The notes under the pieces are model-generated. The model was given only the letters and a program-made list of their open reading frames with translations. It was not told the DNA's origin and did no database searches. Positions 1-7,825 of a DNA stretch of 64,000 nt are shown in pieces. The number at the start of each line of letters is the position of its first letter. Positions within the stretch are counted from its first letter, which is position 1. Source of the DNA: Paraflavitalea sp. CAU 1676 (GTDB lineage: Bacteria > Bacteroidota > Bacteroidia > Chitinophagales > Chitinophagaceae); NCBI RefSeq assembly GCF_029223285.1, contig NZ_JARHUJ010000003.1:806001-870000 (forward strand), written 5' to 3'. Position numbers and translations under genes: made by a program.

Positions 1-353
1 GGGTGGCTATTACCGCGCTGCTTACTTCCGCCGTCTGTGCCAGCACGTCTTACTTCTTCATTCACCTGCCGCCGGTTATTTTTCTGCCCTTTATGCTGAT
101 CTGGGGCCTTGCGGTGACGGCCGATTCGCCCCAGTTCTCGACGCTCACGGCACTTACGGCTCCACCGGCTTATAAAGGCACGGCGGTTACTGCGGTGATC
201 AGCCTCGGGTTCATGGTTTCCATCATCAGTATACAGGCCATGAACTATCTGCTCGAGCTGGCGCCGCACGCCATTACTTACCTCGCCCTGGCCCCGGGCC
301 CTATCCTCGGTTTGCTGGCCTGCCGCAGGCTGTTGAATAAGCCGATGGTATAA
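1..353 (+). CDS. MFS transporter, C-terminal fragment (gene enters from the left edge)
   Basis: The open frame runs in from the window edge, so only about the last 117 residues are visible. They form roughly four hydrophobic helices broken by short loops, with a small cytoplasmic end (CRRLLNKPMV), which looks like the final part of a major facilitator superfamily permease. The segment with FMLIWGLAVTADSPQFSTL resembles a late helix of MFS drug or metabolite exporters. The substrate cannot be judged from this fragment. The next gene, a DMT exporter, starts 52 nt downstream on the same strand. Confidence 0.6.
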   Translation, partial: VAITALLTSAVCASTSYFFIHLPPVIFLPFMLIWGLAVTADSPQFSTLTALTAPPAYKGTAVTAVISLGFMVSIISIQAMNYLLELAPHAITYLALAPGPILGLLACRRLLNKPMV

Positions 354-364
354 AGAGAAAGGGT

Positions 365-372
365 TACTTTTG
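365..372 (+). promoter_or_regulatory. Putative Bacteroidota -7 promoter element (TACTTTTG)
   Basis: This is an exact match to TAnnTTTG, 33 nt before the ATG at 406. No good -33 TTG lies at the usual 19-21 nt spacing, so the promoter is only suggested. It falls upstream of the chosen ATG and inside the longer TTG-initiated reading frame, which favours the ATG as the true start. Confidence 0.35.
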
Positions 373-405
373 CGCCTTACCCAAGCGCTCCTCAGCCAAC
401 AGTAC

Positions 406-1302
406 ATGAATACTAAAAAGGAATTGGTTATCGGGATCAGTCTGGCCGTACTGGCGACCATCATCTGGTCGGGCAATTTCGTGGTGGCAAGGGGGGTCAT
501 CAAACAGATACCGCCTGTAGGCCTAGCTTTTTACCGGTGGGCCACTGCTTCGCTCATCCTATTGCCCTTTGCCTGGAAAAGGTTTCGTGCAGAAAAGGAT
601 GTTTTGGTGCAGCATAAGTCGTACCTGTTCTGGACGGCGCTCACGGGGGTTACGCTCTTCAATACTTTCGTGTATATCGCGGGCCATCATTCGCCGGCCA
701 TTAACCTGGCGTTGATCGGTACTACTTCCTCACCGGTTTTCTCGATCGTCCTGGCAGCGATCTTTTTGAAAGAACGCATCAATGCCTGGCGTGTCGTTGG
801 CGTGTTGCTTTGCTTGGCAGGCATACTCTATCTGTTTTCGCAGGGCAGTTGGGAACGATTGAAAACATTCCATTTCTCGGCAGGCGATGGCTGGATATTG
901 ATCGGCGCGCTGTGCTTCGCCATCTACAATATTTTCGTGCGGCGTAAACCAGCCGGTATTCATCCACTCAACTTTTTATTCACCGTATTTTCATTGGGCA
1001 CGCTGCTGTTGCTGCCTTTTTATTTGATAGAGTTGAGCCATGCGGCGCCCGTGCAGTGGAGCGCCAACCTCATCCTGATCATTCTGTACCTTGGCGCGGG
1101 GGCGTCTATGCTCGCATTCCTGTGCTGGAATATGTCGATAGCGCGGTTGGGTGCTGCACGCACGGCCTTGTTTGGCAACCTGATCCCCCTCTTCAGCATC
1201 ATTGAAGCGGTGTGGTGGCTGGGCGAACAGTTTACGATGGTGCATGTATTCAGTGGCATTTTGGTGATCGCCGGTGTGCTGATCGCGAACCTGAAGAAGT
1301 GA
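406..1302 (+). CDS. EamA/DMT-family transporter
   Basis: A 298-residue inner-membrane protein with about ten hydrophobic helices in two similar halves, the pattern of the EamA (drug/metabolite transporter, RhaT/YdcZ-like) superfamily. Visible family features are the N-terminal IWSGNFVVARGVI helix with nearby FYRWATASLILLPF, and FLKERINAWRVVGVLLCLAGI at the end of the first repeat. The second repeat has the matching WWLGEQFTMVHVFSGILVIAGVL. The frame is open further upstream from a TTG at 370, but the ATG at 406 gives the normal N-terminus and follows a promoter-like element. Such proteins usually export amino acids or metabolites; the substrate is unknown here. Confidence 0.85.
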   Translation: MNTKKELVIGISLAVLATIIWSGNFVVARGVIKQIPPVGLAFYRWATASLILLPFAWKRFRAEKDVLVQHKSYLFWTALTGVTLFNTFVYIAGHHSPAINLALIGTTSSPVFSIVLAAIFLKERINAWRVVGVLLCLAGILYLFSQGSWERLKTFHFSAGDGWILIGALCFAIYNIFVRRKPAGIHPLNFLFTVFSLGTLLLLPFYLIELSHAAPVQWSANLILIILYLGAGASMLAFLCWNMSIARLGAARTALFGNLIPLFSIIEAVWWLGEQFTMVHVFSGILVIAGVLIANLKK

Positions 1303-1361
1303 GGCCGGCATGAACGCCGGTGGTAACCAACATGGCACGGCCTTGACCTTAACAATGATCT

Positions 1362-2126
1362 ATGACGACTGACCTGATATTCCTTTGTATTGCGGCTTTT
1401 CTCGCTGGCTTTATCGATGCCATCGTGGGTGGTGGCGGGTTGATACAGACTCCGGTGGGTTTGGTATTACTTCCGCAATACCCCGTAGCTACGGTGCTGG
1501 GCACTTTGAAGATCCCTGCTTTCAGCGGCACCAGTTTTGCGGCCATTCAATATGCCCGCACGGTTAAACTCGACTATAAACGACTGGCGGCCATGACGGC
1601 CATTGCCTTTTGTGCTGCCTTTACCGGCTCGAAGTTGCTGACGCTGGTGAGCAGCAGTTTTATGAAGCCGCTATTACTGGTGATCCTCATTGGGGTGGCG
1701 ATCTATACTTATGCAAAGAAGAACTTCGGCGTACATTCCGAAAAGGATCATACGGAAAGCCAGCAGTGGTGGTATGCGGCGGGGATCAGTCTGGTGATCG
1801 GCTTTTATGATGGCTTTATCGGTCCGGGGGCGGGCAGCTTTTTGATACTGGCCTTTGTAACGTTACTCGGTTTTGATTTTCTGAAAGCAAGCGCCCATGC
1901 GAAGTTTGTGAACCTCTCGACCAACCTGGGTTCTATCATCTTTTTTGCGATCAGCGGTAAGATCATTTATAAGATCGCGTTGCCGATGGCTGTTTGTAAT
2001 GCGTTGGGGGGATTTCTCGGCGCCCGCCTGGCCATTCTCAAAGGCAATGCTTTTATACGCATTGTTTTTCTCCTGGTCGTTTGCGGCACCATCCTGCGGT
2101 TTGCCTATGACATATTTTTCAGGTAA
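1362..2126 (+). CDS. TSUP-family (TauE/SafE) membrane exporter
   Basis: A 254-residue integral membrane protein of seven to eight helices. The N-terminal FLAGFIDAIVGGGGLIQTP is the signature glycine-rich motif of the TauE/SafE (sulfite exporter, TSUP) family. The second half repeats it as VIGFYDGFIGPGAGSFLILAF, showing the internal duplication typical of the family. TSUP proteins export sulfite, sulfoacetate or related small anions; the substrate here cannot be assigned. It lies 59 nt after the EamA transporter on the same strand and may be co-transcribed with it. Confidence 0.88.
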   Translation: MTTDLIFLCIAAFLAGFIDAIVGGGGLIQTPVGLVLLPQYPVATVLGTLKIPAFSGTSFAAIQYARTVKLDYKRLAAMTAIAFCAAFTGSKLLTLVSSSFMKPLLLVILIGVAIYTYAKKNFGVHSEKDHTESQQWWYAAGISLVIGFYDGFIGPGAGSFLILAFVTLLGFDFLKASAHAKFVNLSTNLGSIIFFAISGKIIYKIALPMAVCNALGGFLGARLAILKGNAFIRIVFLLVVCGTILRFAYDIFFR

Positions 2127-2183
2127 GGGTGCTGTTTGGTACCTCGATTTAATTTCGTAGATTGGGATACACAACCTATCTAT

Positions 2184-2582
2184 ATGACCCAGCCTCCCTT
2201 CCAGCTATCACAACTAAAACCCTTCCTGCCCTATCTCTATTTTTCCGGGTTGCCGCTTGTTTGTTTTATTGATGCTATCAATAAGACGACCGAACCCGGT
2301 AACCTGCTGTTACTGATACCAGCCATTCCATTTGTGCTGCAACTCTTCTTCTCCATCAGGCATGTAGACATGATATTGGGTGTCATCACTTTTGCCATAG
2401 CCATCTATCTTACCCTGGCGTATGCTTCAGACCTATCTAAGATCACTGCCGTAACACCCCGCGCTATTAGCTTCATCAGCCTTGGCGGAGTTATTGTCGT
2501 GTTGAACTATATCATGTCGGTGAGGCTTTTCATCAATGAGTCTTTGCGCAATAAAGCAAGCGCTTCGCATCAATACCCTTAA
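2184..2582 (+). CDS. Hypothetical small multi-pass membrane protein
   Basis: A 132-residue protein not recognised as a named family. It has four hydrophobic stretches (about residues 15-30, 40-55, 60-75 and 95-115) separated by short loops, and a polar C-terminus, so it is probably a four-helix inner-membrane protein. The frame opens 48 nt earlier, but the ATG at 2184 starts a sensible N-terminus (MTQPPFQLSQ) and avoids crowding the upstream stop at 2126. It sits between the TSUP exporter and the TonB-like gene. Confidence 0.6.
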   Translation: MTQPPFQLSQLKPFLPYLYFSGLPLVCFIDAINKTTEPGNLLLLIPAIPFVLQLFFSIRHVDMILGVITFAIAIYLTLAYASDLSKITAVTPRAISFISLGGVIVVLNYIMSVRLFINESLRNKASASHQYP

Positions 2583-2680
2583 TTTAACAGTTTCCATACA
2601 GTTGCGAGGGCAATTAGCATGTTCTTTGTGACGTTTATACGACAAACATTGGTAAATTCGTGTATTCGAATCCCTTGTAT

Positions 2681-3553
2681 ATGGAAGACAATTTTGAGTC
2701 GAAGAAAAACGCGCAGGCAGGTGGCTATACCGCATTGGTAGTGGGCTTACTGCTTGTAATCTTCTTTTTTGTACGCTGGTCGCTGCCTCCATTGCCGGAA
2801 CCATTGGCCAATGAAGGCATCGAAGTGAATCTCGGCAGCAGTGATGCCGGTATGGGCGATGATCAGCCCTTTGAGCCGGGTCCACCAGCACCCGCCGAAC
2901 AGCAAGCCTATACTCCACCGGCTCCTACACCTGTGCATGAAGAGCCTGCCAAGGAAGACGAAGATGATAAGGAGCCCGATGCGCCCGTGATCAAGAAACC
3001 CACCATCACCAAACCTGATGCTACCAAGAGACCTGAAAAGGACGAAGTGAAAAGCAAACCGGTGAAGAAGCCCGTGGTAGAAACTCCACCCGCTCCTACT
3101 CCGCCCCGCCCCAAGGCAGTGTTTAAAGGTGTGAATGGAACCGGTACTGGTGGCAATGAAGCCGATACTTACAAGAAGGGCGGCAACCAGGGCATCGCCG
3201 GCGGCAATGGCGATCAGGGCCGTCCCGGTGGCAATCCCAACTCGGGCAATTACTCGGGCAATGGCGGTACTGGTAGTGGTGGTGTGAGCATCTCCCGGGG
3301 TTTGCAGGGCCGTCGCATTACAGGCACTCCTTCTTTCACAGATGAGTTCAACGAGAATGCTAAAGTATCTATCGATATTAAAGTAGATGAATCCGGCAAA
3401 GTAGTATCGGCCGTATATCAACCACGCGGTTCCACGACCTCCGATGCCGGCATGATCGAGATAGCAAAAAGGAAAGCTTACCAGGTGAAGTTCAATCCAG
3501 GCGAAAATGAATCGGCAGGTACTATTCAGTTCAATTTCAAACTGAGAAATTAA
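2681..3553 (+). CDS. TonB/TolA-like energy-transducing periplasmic protein
   Basis: A 290-residue protein with one N-terminal membrane anchor (about residues 17-36). A long proline-, lysine- and glutamate-rich spacer follows (about 55-150), then a glycine/asparagine-rich stretch (about 155-210), and finally a TonB-like C-terminal domain containing VDESGKVVSAVYQPRGSTT. This is the architecture of TonB/TolA proteins, which span the periplasm and pass energy from an ExbB/ExbD-type motor to the outer membrane. No exbB or exbD is visible immediately upstream. The frame starts earlier with GTG at 2660, but the ATG at 2681 gives the standard cytoplasmic leader. Its neighbours downstream are a GldL-like mini-protein and folC. 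Confidence 0.8.
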   Translation: MEDNFESKKNAQAGGYTALVVGLLLVIFFFVRWSLPPLPEPLANEGIEVNLGSSDAGMGDDQPFEPGPPAPAEQQAYTPPAPTPVHEEPAKEDEDDKEPDAPVIKKPTITKPDATKRPEKDEVKSKPVKKPVVETPPAPTPPRPKAVFKGVNGTGTGGNEADTYKKGGNQGIAGGNGDQGRPGGNPNSGNYSGNGGTGSGGVSISRGLQGRRITGTPSFTDEFNENAKVSIDIKVDESGKVVSAVYQPRGSTTSDAGMIEIAKRKAYQVKFNPGENESAGTIQFNFKLRN

Positions 3554-3564
3554 CCTTCCTCCTC

Positions 3565-3783
3565 ATGCAACTACTCCGTAAATTCCGGTGGCCTATTGTG
3601 ATCTTTCTCGTCGGACTTGCTGTTAAGCTGTTTGGCGCCTGGGGTAAGATCACGCATATGGCATTTGCCGACACGGCATTGACGATCGGATTCTTTACGC
3701 AGATGCTGGCTGTCTTTATCACCTTATTCATCATCATTGGTATGTTGTTTACACGTACGCCGGGCGAACCTCCCAAAGCATAA
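3565..3783 (+). CDS. GldL-related small membrane protein
   Basis: A 72-residue protein of two transmembrane helices (about residues 8-24 and 40-62), starting 11 nt after the TonB-like gene and so probably translated with it. The first helix and loop, VGLAVKLFGAWGKITHMAFADTALTIGF, closely resemble the N-terminal two-helix module of the gliding/T9SS motor protein GldL (GldL has a similar aliphatic helix, K-x-LH, then AD-x-x-LTIG). The long C-terminal part of true GldL is absent, so this is a stand-alone GldL_N-like protein. A supporting role for the TonB-like partner is an inference from position only. Confidence 0.65.
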   Translation: MQLLRKFRWPIVIFLVGLAVKLFGAWGKITHMAFADTALTIGFFTQMLAVFITLFIIIGMLFTRTPGEPPKA

Positions 3784-3808
3784 TTACTAATCCTTTCCTC
3801 ATACGCTG

Positions 3809-3840
3809 CGCCACGGTTTTGGAACCGTGGCGTTGCTTTT
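3809..3840 (+). terminator. Intrinsic terminator after the GldL-like gene
   Basis: A perfect 10-bp stem (CGCCACGGTT / AACCGTGGCG) with a TTGG loop is followed by TTGCTTTT. It lies 26 nt after the stop at 3783 and before folC, so it likely ends the TonB-like/GldL-like transcript. Confidence 0.7.
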
Positions 3841-3849
3841 ATAGCTTTG
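3818..3849 (+). promoter_or_regulatory. Putative folC promoter (TTTG-N20-TAGCTTTG)
   Basis: TTTG at 3818-3821 and an exact TAnnTTTG (TAGCTTTG) at 3842-3849 are separated by 20 nt, the spacing typical of Bacteroidota vegetative promoters. The ATG of folC is 17 nt downstream. The -33 element lies inside the terminator hairpin of the previous operon. Confidence 0.55.
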
Positions 3850-3866
3850 CCCTCTGAACAATTGCC

Positions 3867-5156
3867 ATGACTTACGAAGAAACGCTCCATTACTTGTTTA
3901 CCAGGCTCCCGATGTTTAGCCGGATCGGTGCCGCTGCTTACAAAAAAGACCTCACTAATACCATTCAATTGTGTGACCTGATCGGCAATCCACAGCGCCG
4001 TTTCAAGACCATTCATATTGCCGGCACCAATGGTAAAGGTTCGACCAGTCATATGCTGGCGGCCATCCTGCAGAAAGCGGGTTATAAAACCGGTCTGTAT
4101 ACCTCGCCTCACCTGCGCGATTTCCGCGAGCGTTTCCGCATCGATGGCGCCATGATCGAAGAATCATTCATCGTCGACTTCACCAAGCGTATTCAACCCG
4201 CCATCGACAGCATAGAACCCTCGTTCTTCGAGATCACGGTGGCGATGGCCTTCGATTATTTCGAAAAGAACAACGTGGATATTGCGGTGATCGAGACGGG
4301 CCTCGGCGGCCGGCTCGACAGCACCAATATCATCACCCCCGAACTCTCGATCATCACCAATATCGGGTGGGATCATATGAACCTGCTTGGCGATACCCTC
4401 GAAAAGATCGCGTTCGAAAAAGCAGGCATCATCAAGCCAGGCATTCCTGTGGTGGTGGGAGAAACAGCGGCCGAGACCAGGGCGGTATTTCAGCAGGTGG
4501 CTGCAGAAAAGAATGCTCCTCTTTATTTTGCCGATCAACTGCGTTATGCGGCCGACTGGAAGATGGATCATCACCACCTGAAGGTGCAGGTAACCCGCAA
4601 CGGGCATGATGAACGCCTTCCCTATCGCCTCGACCTGGCCGGCTTTTACCAGACCAAGAACCTCGTAACCGTACTGGAGGCAGTGCACCAGTTACAGCAA
4701 CGCGGCTTTACGCTGCCGGCTGCCACCGTACAGGACGCGCTGCACCAGGTAAAGCCATTGACCGGCCTGCATGGCCGTTGGGATATCATTCAGCAACATC
4801 CTTTTGTAGTATTGGATGTGGGCCACAATGAAGATGGCATGCGCCAGATCGTTTCGCAGATCGAACTTACGGAGCACGAACACCTGCACATTGTGATCGG
4901 TATGGTGAAAGATAAAGAGATCGAAAAGGTGTTGCAGCAACTGCCCAAAGAAGCCAATTACTATTTTACGAAAGCACATATTCCCCGCGCATTACCCGAA
5001 GACGAGCTGGCCACACAGGCAGCGGCCCACGACCTGCAGGGGCTTAGCTATGCCGATGTAAATACTGCTCTGAAAGCAGCTTTACAAAAGGCCCAAAAGA
5101 ATGACCTCATCGTTGTTTGCGGCAGCGTGTTCGTGGTGGGAGAAGTGAAACTATAA
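3867..5156 (+). CDS. folC: Bifunctional folylpolyglutamate synthase / dihydrofolate synthase
   Basis: A 429-residue cytosolic ligase of the Mur ligase family. It adds glutamate to dihydropteroate and extends the polyglutamate tail of folates, using ATP. The P-loop IAGTNGKGSTSHMLAAIL (about residues 51-68) is the FolC form of the Mur GTNGKGS motif. It is followed by GLYTSPHLRDFRERFRIDG, the FolC folate-binding region, and ETGLGGRLDSTN (about 141-152). The C-terminal domain holds LDVGHNEDGM. Length is normal for the family. It appears to have its own promoter, and its last 6 bp overlap the end of the convergent Nudix gene. Confidence 0.95.
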   Translation: MTYEETLHYLFTRLPMFSRIGAAAYKKDLTNTIQLCDLIGNPQRRFKTIHIAGTNGKGSTSHMLAAILQKAGYKTGLYTSPHLRDFRERFRIDGAMIEESFIVDFTKRIQPAIDSIEPSFFEITVAMAFDYFEKNNVDIAVIETGLGGRLDSTNIITPELSIITNIGWDHMNLLGDTLEKIAFEKAGIIKPGIPVVVGETAAETRAVFQQVAAEKNAPLYFADQLRYAADWKMDHHHLKVQVTRNGHDERLPYRLDLAGFYQTKNLVTVLEAVHQLQQRGFTLPAATVQDALHQVKPLTGLHGRWDIIQQHPFVVLDVGHNEDGMRQIVSQIELTEHEHLHIVIGMVKDKEIEKVLQQLPKEANYYFTKAHIPRALPEDELATQAAAHDLQGLSYADVNTALKAALQKAQKNDLIVVCGSVFVVGEVKL

Positions 5157-5702
5157 CTTACCCAGTTTCTTCAATCCATAGTGCAGGCAGGTTACGTGCA
5201 TGGCCTGAATGATCTCATTGTTGTCGAGCATTTGCTTCAGTTCATCGATCGAGACGAGGTGAATTTCTATGTCCTCATTGTCATCGAGCTCCTGTTCCTT
5301 CACCAGCTTGCCGCCGGTGGCGAGGAACATGTGCATCATGTTGTTGTTGGTAGAGGGGTTGGCGCTGGTTTTGCCGAGGTACTCGTATTTAGTGAAAGTG
5401 TACCCGGTTTCTTCTACCAGCTCGCGGGCGATGGCATCCTGGAATGATGCGTCGGTATCATCAACACAGCCGCCGGGTATTTCATAATGCGATTCGCCGA
5501 GGCCGTGGCGGTATTGACGTTCCAGGATCACTTTACCATCTTCGGTGAGTGCCAGGGCGGTGACCCAATTGGGAAACTCATAGACGTAATAGGGCGTAAC
5601 AATCTTGCCATCGGGCCTTTCGCAGGTGTCGCGGCGTACGGTGAACCAAAGGTCTTTGAATAAGTAATCGGATTGGAGGGTTTTCCAGGTGAGGTCGCGC
5701 AT
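5151..5702 (-). CDS. Nudix hydrolase, ADP-ribose pyrophosphatase-like
   Basis: A 183-residue Nudix protein. The Nudix box is clear in its second half (about residues 86-109: GGCVDDTD ... RELVEETGY). The first loop is one residue longer than the textbook GX5EX7REUXEEXGU pattern. The preceding strands (YYVYEFPNWVTALALT ... ILERQYRHGLGESHYEIPGG) match ADP-ribose or nucleoside-diphosphate-sugar pyrophosphatases. These hydrolyse the pyrophosphate of their substrate with Mg2+; the actual substrate is uncertain. The frame is open 51 codons further, but the ATG at 5702 begins the conserved domain and clears the lutA-like stop by 16 nt. It is the last gene of a ribH-lutA-Nudix run. Confidence 0.85.
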   Translation of the reverse strand: MRDLTWKTLQSDYLFKDLWFTVRRDTCERPDGKIVTPYYVYEFPNWVTALALTEDGKVILERQYRHGLGESHYEIPGGCVDDTDASFQDAIARELVEETGYTFTKYEYLGKTSANPSTNNNMMHMFLATGGKLVKEQELDDNEDIEIHLVSIDELKQMLDNNEIIQAMHVTCLHYGLKKLGKL

Positions 5703-5718
5703 AGAATTATTTATAAAT

Positions 5719-6438
5719 TTACCAGCCACTGGCCAGCACATCGGCGATATGCATGGTTTGCAGGGCAAGGCCTTTGTGACGGATATAGCCGTCGAGGTGC
5801 ATGAGGCAGGAGTGGTCGGTAGAGATGATGCATTCCGCGCCTGTTTGGCGGGCATTGTTCACCTTCTGATCGGCCATACCTATGGAGATGGGTTCAAACT
5901 TCACGGAGAAGGTGCCACCAAATCCACAGCAGGTTTCCACATCGCTCATCTCGGCGATCTCGAGGCCACGTACTTTCGACAATAACGTCCGGGGCTCCGT
6001 TTTAATTTTGCATTCGCGCAAGGCCGCGCAGGAATCGTGGTAAGTGGCTTTCGTATGCAGCGATGCGCCAACATCTTCCACATGCAATACGTTGACGAGA
6101 AAGTCGGAGAACTCATAGATCCGCTTCTGCATATCCTTCACCTCGAGGTGGTGCGATGAGTTATCGAACAGCTTCGGATAGTAGTTGCGTACAAAACCCG
6201 TACAGGAGGCGCTGGGGGCTACGATATAATCATCGCCTTTGAAGTCTTTTAAGAATTTCGTGCATACTTCCTTGGCCTCCTTTTGAAAACCGGCATTAAA
6301 GGCCGGTTGTCCGCAGCAGGTTTGCTCTGCATTATAGCTCACGGTACAGCCCACCTTTTCCAGCACCTTCACCATATTGAAGGCGGTTTGCGGGTAAAGC
6401 TGATCAATAAAACACGGTATAAAAAGTTGAACGTTCAT
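5719..6438 (-). CDS. lutA: (Fe-S)-binding CCG-domain protein, LutA/YkgE-like
   Basis: A 239-residue cytosolic protein carrying two cysteine-rich CCG domains. The first has the ligand motif TCCGQPAFNAGF (about residue 41) and the second TCCGFGGTFSVKF (about 187), with an additional HDSC in between. This is the layout of LutA/YkgE, one subunit of the LutABC L-lactate oxidation complex, which is also related to heterodisulfide reductase and glycolate oxidase subunits. No lutB or lutC lies beside it, so its role in lactate oxidation is not assured. It lies 27 nt downstream of ribH and 16 nt upstream of the Nudix gene, so it is probably in one operon with both. Confidence 0.85.
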   Translation of the reverse strand: MNVQLFIPCFIDQLYPQTAFNMVKVLEKVGCTVSYNAEQTCCGQPAFNAGFQKEAKEVCTKFLKDFKGDDYIVAPSASCTGFVRNYYPKLFDNSSHHLEVKDMQKRIYEFSDFLVNVLHVEDVGASLHTKATYHDSCAALRECKIKTEPRTLLSKVRGLEIAEMSDVETCCGFGGTFSVKFEPISIGMADQKVNNARQTGAECIISTDHSCLMHLDGYIRHKGLALQTMHIADVLASGW

Positions 6439-6465
6439 GCTCCCTGCCCTTAAATAGAAAACCTG

Positions 6466-6969
6466 TTATTTTCTTTGAAACGAATTGACCAGGGCGACCA
6501 TTTTGAGCGCCGTTATGGCTGCTTCTTCGCCCTTGTGGCCATGTTTGCCGCCGATGCGTTCATCGGCCTGTTGCTGGTTGTCTACGGTAAGTACCCCAAA
6601 GATGGTAGGTACGGGAAGGTTGAGGTTGAGTTGGGTGACGCCCTGCGTTACACCCTGGCATACGTAATCGAAGTGGGGGGTATCGCCGCGCAATACACAG
6701 CCGAGGGCGATGAAGGCATCGGGCCGGTCGTCGCGGTACTTATTGGCATCCCAATAAGACTTAACGGCAAAGGGGATCTCGAAGGCGCCAGGTACGTTGA
6801 TCACATGGATGTGCTTTGCCTGGTTGGCTTCCAATACCCGCACGCAACCTTTTTCCAGCTCGTCGATGATGGAGGCGTTCCACTCTGTACGTACTATAAC
6901 GATACAGGCATCCTTCTTAAGGATGCCTGCTTCTATGTGTAATAATTTACTATTGCTTACTTCAGCCAT
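6466..6969 (-). CDS. ribH: 6,7-dimethyl-8-ribityllumazine synthase
   Basis: A 167-residue enzyme of riboflavin synthesis. It condenses 5-amino-6-ribitylaminouracil with 3,4-dihydroxy-2-butanone 4-phosphate to lumazine, usually in a 60-mer or pentamer shell. Family motifs are IVRTEWNASIIDELEKGC near the N-terminus, VPGAFEIPFAVK (about 62-73), ALGCVLRGDTPHFDYVC (about 89-105) with the substrate-binding GDTxHFD, and IFGVLTVDNQQQADER near the end. The final KHGHKGEEAAITALKM is also typical. Length is normal. It is followed closely by the lutA-like gene. Confidence 0.96.
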   Translation of the reverse strand: MAEVSNSKLLHIEAGILKKDACIVIVRTEWNASIIDELEKGCVRVLEANQAKHIHVINVPGAFEIPFAVKSYWDANKYRDDRPDAFIALGCVLRGDTPHFDYVCQGVTQGVTQLNLNLPVPTIFGVLTVDNQQQADERIGGKHGHKGEEAAITALKMVALVNSFQRK

Positions 6970-7074
6970 AATTCAAAAGTTCTGATCTCATTCAAAAGCC
7001 ATTCCTATCATCTTCCATTCCATGCTGCACGGGCTTTTGTGTTACACTTGCACACCCGTTCAATAGCTCCGGGC

Positions 7075-7785
7075 TTATTTGGTGTCGCCCAGTTTGCCGA
7101 GGTATTTGTCAACGTCCTGGCCACCTTGTGCAGAGGGCATTACGCTGCGGGGATATTTGTTCTTGATATCTTTCAGCAGGGCAATAGCGTCCTGTGTTTT
7201 TCCGGCGTCGCTGAGCAGCATAGCTGCGCGGAACAGGTATTCGGGCGCATTGACCTCGTCTTCAGGAAAGTCGGTTCCGGCTTTCTTGTAATAAGAGATG
7301 GCTTCGTCTTTCTTACCCAGCTCGGAGTAGGCATCACCCAACAAACCATTGGCGCGCATCTTCGCTACCACTTCGCTGGTAGAGAATTCTTTCAGGTATT
7401 TTACGGCGTTGTTGAAATCACCCAATTGCAGGTAGCAGGCCCCGGCATAGAAATTAGCGCGGTTGCCGGTTTGGGTACCACCGTATTTGGAGATCACTTT
7501 CAGGAATCCCTGGTTGATACCGTCGCCGTTGAGCGCCAGTTTTACAGAGTCCATGCGGAAGTATTCTTCGGCTTTGAACATGGCCTCAGAAGCCTTCAGC
7601 TCATTGGGGCCTTTGACAAAGCTGTTATAGGCGAAGTAGCCGCCTACCAGTAAAACGATAGCAGCAAGGGCAATCCCTATCTTTTTGCTGTTCCTGCTCC
7701 AGAACTCCTGGGCATTTGCCACCACTCTTTCTTCGGAAGACTTTTCTACAGGAGCCTGACTGGTTGGCTGATTAACAGTAGCCAT
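7075..7785 (-). CDS. Membrane-anchored TPR protein (YfgM-like)
   Basis: A 236-residue protein with a polar N-terminus of about 30 residues, one transmembrane helix (KIGIALAAIVLLVGGYFAYN, about 36-55) and a periplasmic array of tetratricopeptide repeats. Repeats are visible around AGACYLQLGDFNNAVKYL, GLLGDAYSELGKKDEAISYY and RAAMLLSDAGKTQDAIALL. The layout matches the YfgM-like ancillary SecYEG/chaperone family that is frequent in Bacteroidota. A function in envelope protein folding is inferred from architecture only. It begins 40 nt after pdhA on the same strand. Confidence 0.8.
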   Translation of the reverse strand: MATVNQPTSQAPVEKSSEERVVANAQEFWSRNSKKIGIALAAIVLLVGGYFAYNSFVKGPNELKASEAMFKAEEYFRMDSVKLALNGDGINQGFLKVISKYGGTQTGNRANFYAGACYLQLGDFNNAVKYLKEFSTSEVVAKMRANGLLGDAYSELGKKDEAISYYKKAGTDFPEDEVNAPEYLFRAAMLLSDAGKTQDAIALLKDIKNKYPRSVMPSAQGGQDVDKYLGKLGDTK

Positions 7786-7825
7786 GATGTACGTTTGTTT
7801 TAATGTTGGTTTGTTTGGGTTATCC

